Below, in pieces: positions 60,814 through 64,000 of a DNA stretch of 64,000 bases. Below the pieces are notes generated by a model. It ran no database searches, was not told the DNA's origin, and worked only from the letters and a program-made list of their open reading frames with translations. Made by a program: the position numbers and the translations under genes. The stretch is taken from positions 1-64,000 of the forward strand of contig CAJBNH010000135.1 of NCBI GenBank assembly GCA_903955385.1. The letters are read 5' to 3'. Position 1 is the first letter of the stretch. The number at the start of each line of letters is the position of its first letter. The DNA is from an uncultured Myxococcales bacterium. Its GTDB lineage: Bacteria > Myxococcota_A > UBA9042.

Positions 60814-61181
60814 GAGGTCCTCCCCTTGCCGCTGTTCTTGGCCTTGACGACGGGCGTGTTCGTCTTCGCAACTGGGGTGCCGAACACTTCCTCGTTCTGG
60901 GGGCCGGCCAAAGGCGACTCGACCGTCACCGCATCGACGATGCTGATGATGGCGGCGTCGACCGGCACGAACGGCTCGGGCATCGCCAGCGCGGCTTCGC
61001 GCGACGTGGTGATGTGGACCAAATCTCCGGGACCAGCGAGCGTGGTGTCGGCTGCGACGATGGGCTTGCCGCGCTTGGTGCCGTCCTCGCCAACAGGCTG
61101 GACGACGAGCAAACGGATGCCTGTCAGGCCGGGGACCTTCTCACTAGCGACGACATTTCCGATGACGCGGGCAAGCTGCAT
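60810..61181 (-). CDS. Microcompartment vertex protein BMC-P with C-terminal tail
   Basis: 123 residues from ATG 61181; a start at 61202 would lie upstream of the predicted transcription start. Residues 1-87 are an EutN/CcmL pentamer fold ('MQLARVIGNVVASEKVPGL', 'AGPGDLVHITTSREAA'). Residues 88-123 form a polar Lys/Pro-rich extension absent from its partner, which might bind cargo or other shell proteins. First gene of a BMC-P, BMC-P, aldolase operon with 4-nt and 11-nt junctions. Confidence 0.9.
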   Translation of the reverse strand: MQLARVIGNVVASEKVPGLTGIRLLVVQPVGEDGTKRGKPIVAADTTLAGPGDLVHITTSREAALAMPEPFVPVDAAIISIVDAVTVESPLAGPQNEEVFGTPVAKTNTPVVKAKNSGKGRTS

Positions 61182-61192
61182 GGCGGGCGCGG

Positions 61193-61221
61193 ACTCTGGC
61201 ACAGCGATCCGGCGGGGTCAA
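61193..61221 (-). promoter_or_regulatory. Candidate promoter of the BMC-P/aldolase operon
   Basis: Minus strand: TTGACC (61221-61216), 17 bp, CAGAGT (61198-61193). The start codon is 12 nt from the -10, giving a very short leader. It sits in the 100-nt gap after the TPR lipoprotein stop. Confidence 0.5.
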
Positions 61222-61281
61222 CAGGCGCCGCGGGGGTTGCCGGTGCGGAATGGGCCGGGGGACGGGGCCTCCCGGCGGGGT

Positions 61282-62172
61282 TCAGCGGGGCGTCTTGCGC
61301 AGCCTCGCCAGCATGTTCACGGCCACCTCGACGGCCGGATCCGGGCCACGACCGTGGGCCTGAACGATGAACGTACGCAACGCCTCGATGGCCGGCTCCT
61401 TTTCGCCAAGCTGCAGCAAGGCCGCGGCGTAGTTCAGGAACAGGTGGTGGCGTGCCTTGGGGTGTTGTGTCGCTTTGGCCAGCACGGCCTTGGCCCGGTC
61501 GGGGCGACCCAGGTCCATCCACGCAAGGCCCAGCGACTCTTGCAGTTCGACCGAGGTGGGCGCGAACTGCAGCCCCTCGACCAGCACATCGCGCGCCGCT
61601 TCATAGGCTTCGACGTCGCCGTACAGCTGCGCCAAACGCACGTAGGCGGGCGCAAAGCCCGGATCGCCCTCGATCGCCAACCGCAGCTCGCGCTCACCGG
61701 TGATCCGGTCGGCCGCGTCGAGCGCGATCCGCGCCGCCAGCAGGTGACCGTTGGGATGCCCGGGATCCAGGCGGAACAACGGCTTCAGCGCGTCGAGCGC
61801 CGCCTTGGGTTCGCCGGCACCGACCAGCGCCCGCGCAAGCGAGAGGTGGGCGTCCGGGCGCGCGGGGTCCACCTGAACCGAGGTGCGCAGAAACGCCACC
61901 GCCGCTTGGAATTCCTCGTCCCGCAAGGCCAGCGAGCCCAAGTAGAAGTTGACGTCGGCATCGTCGGGGTCGATCGCGCGCGCCTTTTCGAAGGCCGTGC
62001 GGGCGAAGGTGTAGTCGTTCTCTTGCAGCGCGCTCACGCCCTCGTTGCTCAGGCGAACCAGCTCGGGGTCCTGACCGCAGCCGATGGCCAACAGACACGT
62101 GGCGGCAACGCCCAGCAGGACGCGAGGACCGGCAACTGTCTGAACGGTCGATGAAGCGGGGCGCGACGCCAT
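61282..62172 (-). CDS. TPR-repeat lipoprotein
   Basis: 296 residues from ATG 62172 with an AGGAG site; a GTG one codon upstream is possible. The hydrophobic leader ends in a lipobox-like 'LLAIGC'. About six tetratricopeptide repeats follow ('NEGVSALQENDYTFARTAF', then 'AFEKARAIDPDDADVNFYLGSL' type units). TPRs mediate protein binding. It lies 20 nt after the AgmX-like gene and is likely cotranscribed with it. Confidence 0.85.
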   Translation of the reverse strand: MASRPASSTVQTVAGPRVLLGVAATCLLAIGCGQDPELVRLSNEGVSALQENDYTFARTAFEKARAIDPDDADVNFYLGSLALRDEEFQAAVAFLRTSVQVDPARPDAHLSLARALVGAGEPKAALDALKPLFRLDPGHPNGHLLAARIALDAADRITGERELRLAIEGDPGFAPAYVRLAQLYGDVEAYEAARDVLVEGLQFAPTSVELQESLGLAWMDLGRPDRAKAVLAKATQHPKARHHLFLNYAAALLQLGEKEPAIEALRTFIVQAHGRGPDPAVEVAVNMLARLRKTPR

Positions 62173-62192
62173 CACGGCTCCTGCCCGGGGGC

Positions 62193-63662
62193 TCAGTGCG
62201 ACGAGAAGAGGAAGGGATACACGACCTTCGTCACACCGCCGCCCTTGGCCTGCGGAAAGCGCCAGCTCTTGATGTTGTTCAGGATGCACGACTCGACGCT
62301 GTCGTTTTCGAGCGTCGTAGCCGCGACCTTCTGCCCCAACACCGCGCCGTTGGGCTGGATCAGGAACGCGACCGTGACCTTGCCGGCCAGCGCGGGGTTG
62401 GATTGCAAACCCTTCTGGTAGCAGGCTTTTACCGCGCCCATCTTGGTGGCGATGTACTTCTTGACGGTGTCGCGCGGCAGCTCGCCGGTTGCCTCGCCGC
62501 CCGTGCTCTTGACCAGCGTGACCTTCTGCACCCCGGCGTTCATCCCGATCGCGACCTTCTTGCCGCCGGTCGTGGTGTCCTTGTTCAGGCCCGCGATCTC
62601 GGCCTTTTGCGTGCCGTCCTTGCCCACGCCCGTGCCGCCGGGGCCAGCCAGCAGCTTGCCCTCGGGATCGGCGACCAGTCCGGTGCCGCCTTGGCCGTCG
62701 GGGTTGGCAGCCGTGCCGGCGCTGTCATCGACCTGGAAGATCCGCGTGCCCAGAACGGGCGCCGCTCCGGGGATGGCGCCCGTGGCATCGTCGAGTACCG
62801 CCAGCTCGGTGGCCATCCGATCCTTGACCAGCGCGGTCGTCTTGACGGCCTTTTCCTCGGCCGTCAGCTTGTCCAACTGCTTGGCGATCTCCTTGGCCTC
62901 CTTGATGACTTCCGGCGGGGGCCCGATCGGCGGCGCCTCTTCCTTCTTGACCTCGTCCGGCTTGGCCTCTGCCTTCAGCTCCTCTGGGGGCTTCTCCTCT
63001 TCGATTGGCTCGACGATCTCGATCTCGATCAGCCGCGCCTCCATCTCCTCTTGGATGGTCATCCGGCCCTTGACGCGGAAATCCGGGGAGTTGTAGCCGG
63101 CCACCAAGGGAATGATCAGCAGCGCCGAGGCCATCAGCAGGCACAACAGCAGCAGCAAATTCTCCTTCTGCCACGCCCGAGTCCGCTGGGTCGGGGGCAC
63201 ATGGGCCCGCCGCAGCACGAAGGTGAAGTCGCCGAACTGGACCCACGCGTGGGTGTTGGCGCCAAACGGAACGACCGGACCGCGCAGGGCGGGCACCTGG
63301 CCGTCGCGCACCTGGGCGATGTCATGGGCGTGGCCGTCGACGATCACGTGGCCGGTGGCCGCCGGATTGTCGAACCGCAGCACCACGCCCAGCTTGGGGT
63401 CGATGTCGACCAGCGTCTGGACGAGCTTGTCGGCCATCACGTCGGGCGGCAGCGGGAACAGGCCTTCCTGTCCGACCGTCACGGGCACGGGGCGGGGGAA
63501 GAACCTTGCCGAGTGCATGTCGCCGCGCCACGTCATCGCGACGTCGACACCCAACACGCCGGTCTTGGGCTCGTCGTCTGGTGCGGCGGCAGGCGTGGCA
63601 GGGCCCTGCACGGGGCGCTTGCCCGAGTTCTCGCCCTGCGGACGGCTCTTGGTCGTCGTCAT
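62193..63662 (-). CDS. AgmX/PglI C-terminal (TonB-like) domain protein
   Basis: 489 residues; ATG 63662, 3 nt after the preceding stop, with GAGGA inside that gene. An N-terminal soluble region (~1-175) has a beta-rich FHA-like look. One membrane helix lies at ~176-200. A Glu/Lys/Pro-rich periplasmic stretch follows (~215-270), then a Gly-rich linker. The C-terminal domain has 'KMGAVKACYQKGLQSNPALAGKV', the two-Cys motif of AgmX/PglI proteins, and ends 'WRFPQAKGGGVTKVVYPFLF'. AgmX belongs to gliding-motility and envelope-energy complexes in myxobacteria; an ExbBD motor would be encoded elsewhere. Confidence 0.85.
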   Translation of the reverse strand: MTTTKSRPQGENSGKRPVQGPATPAAAPDDEPKTGVLGVDVAMTWRGDMHSARFFPRPVPVTVGQEGLFPLPPDVMADKLVQTLVDIDPKLGVVLRFDNPAATGHVIVDGHAHDIAQVRDGQVPALRGPVVPFGANTHAWVQFGDFTFVLRRAHVPPTQRTRAWQKENLLLLLCLLMASALLIIPLVAGYNSPDFRVKGRMTIQEEMEARLIEIEIVEPIEEEKPPEELKAEAKPDEVKKEEAPPIGPPPEVIKEAKEIAKQLDKLTAEEKAVKTTALVKDRMATELAVLDDATGAIPGAAPVLGTRIFQVDDSAGTAANPDGQGGTGLVADPEGKLLAGPGGTGVGKDGTQKAEIAGLNKDTTTGGKKVAIGMNAGVQKVTLVKSTGGEATGELPRDTVKKYIATKMGAVKACYQKGLQSNPALAGKVTVAFLIQPNGAVLGQKVAATTLENDSVESCILNNIKSWRFPQAKGGGVTKVVYPFLFSSH

Positions 63663-63665
63663 GGG

Positions 63666-63938
63666 CTAGAGATCCTCGGCCGAACGGATGATCTCGGCGA
63701 AGAAGTTGGTGCGGATGCGAATGAGGCTGGACCGCTTGCGTCCGGTCTGGACCACGGTGTTCTCGGTCTCGGGGCGCAGCAGCGTCGTCTCGATCACGTC
63801 GTCTTCAAACGTCATCGTGCGCGAGGCCTTCTTGCTCTTCTTCTGTGCGAATGCGTCAGGCGCGGCCACAGCCATCGTCAGCACGGCGACCGCCGCAAGC
63901 GCGAAAGGCAGGAGCGACAACGTGCGGAAACGCGGCAT
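63666..63938 (-). CDS. Small secreted protein upstream of the AgmX-like gene
   Basis: 90 residues; ATG 63938 after GGGAGAGG. Signal peptide cleaved near residue 31 ('AFAQ'). The mature part is basic, with 'KKSKKASR' and 'RKRSSLIRIRTNFFAEI'. Such short proteins commonly sit in AgmX/TonB-like operons; function unknown. First gene of a three-gene unit. Confidence 0.75.
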   Translation of the reverse strand: MPRFRTLSLLPFALAAVAVLTMAVAAPDAFAQKKSKKASRTMTFEDDVIETTLLRPETENTVVQTGRKRSSLIRIRTNFFAEIIRSAEDL

Positions 63939-63968
63939 GATAGACCTCTCCCCACCGGACAGGCGGAC

Positions 63969-63998
63969 AGTATAGGGTCAAGCCAAGCGGCGGTGCAA
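63969..63998 (-). promoter_or_regulatory. Candidate promoter of the AgmX-like operon
   Basis: Minus strand: TTGCAC (63998-63993), 18 bp, TATACT (63974-63969). The leader to ATG 63938 is about 25 nt. Confidence 0.55.
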
Positions 63999-64000
63999 TC

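Noticed and set aside
60535-61181. A complete microcompartment operon
   Set aside because: Only vertex proteins are present; no BMC-H, BMC-T, PduL or aldehyde dehydrogenase gene lies in the window.

Overview
The window is one stretch of high-GC bacterial chromosome. No rRNA, tRNA, CRISPR array, integrase or transposase could be recognised. Several markers point to Myxococcota (former Deltaproteobacteria): C-terminal MYXO-CTERM-type sorting signals, 'CGNGxxExxEECDDGN' Cys-rich repeats, large thrombospondin type 3 repeat proteins, an AgmX/TonB-like protein with a TPR lipoprotein, and many lipoproteins with Asp/Thr/Ala-rich tethers. The genus cannot be named from the sequence alone.

Layout. 1-903: 3' end of a tail-fibre-like protein. 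1-8 kb: a small membrane protein; a leftward cluster with PPi-type phosphofructokinase, a secreted protein, a GlsB/YeaQ membrane protein and a lipoprotein; an exported pirin with a membrane protein; an esterase lipoprotein. 8.3-9.9 kb: POT-family peptide transporter. 10-14.4 kb and 19-24.3 kb: five more secreted fibre proteins built on one chassis (signal peptide, N-terminal domain, 27-residue repeats, P-domain) with exchangeable C-terminal heads (phage-collar type or fibrinogen type). 14.4-18.7 kb: translationally coupled tldD-pmbA-D-aminoacylase operon, its TldD with a Tat signal. 25-33 kb: Ig-repeat lipoprotein, cupin, two-domain FKBP lipoprotein, hybrid histidine kinase. 33-39.5 kb: a 2114-residue TSP3/OmpA protein that looks like two fused genes. 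39.8-45 kb: DUF4442 protein, HmuY-like lipoprotein, VUT-type transporter, two membrane proteins, PlsC-hydrolase fusion. 45.3-51.7 kb: Cys-rich lipoprotein, then serpin, lipoprotein and peptidoglycan amidase on the minus strand. 51.9-52.5 kb: MazEF-type toxin-antitoxin pair. 52.8-61.2 kb: penicillin-acylase-family lipoprotein, deoB, deoA, 5'-nucleotidase, class II aldolase and two microcompartment vertex (BMC-P) proteins. 61.3-63.9 kb: TPR lipoprotein, AgmX-like protein and a small secreted protein.

How they work together. Most products are envelope or secreted proteins: adhesive fibres, lipoprotein enzymes, a serpin and a cell-wall amidase. This fits a surface-active, possibly predatory or saprophytic lifestyle (inference). 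The deoB/deoA/5'-nucleotidase/aldolase/BMC-P group suggests nucleoside or sugar-phosphate catabolism, possibly linked to a bacterial microcompartment whose other shell genes lie elsewhere.

Reading upstream regions by eye gives a recurring promoter shape: -35 TTGNNN (often TTGACC or TTGACG), about 17 bp, then -10 YANNNT (TACGCT, CAGCAT, TAGGGT). Three promoters place the -10 exactly 7 nt from the start codon and should yield leaderless mRNAs. The promoter of the giant TSP3/OmpA gene carries a C9 tract in its spacer and may be phase variable.
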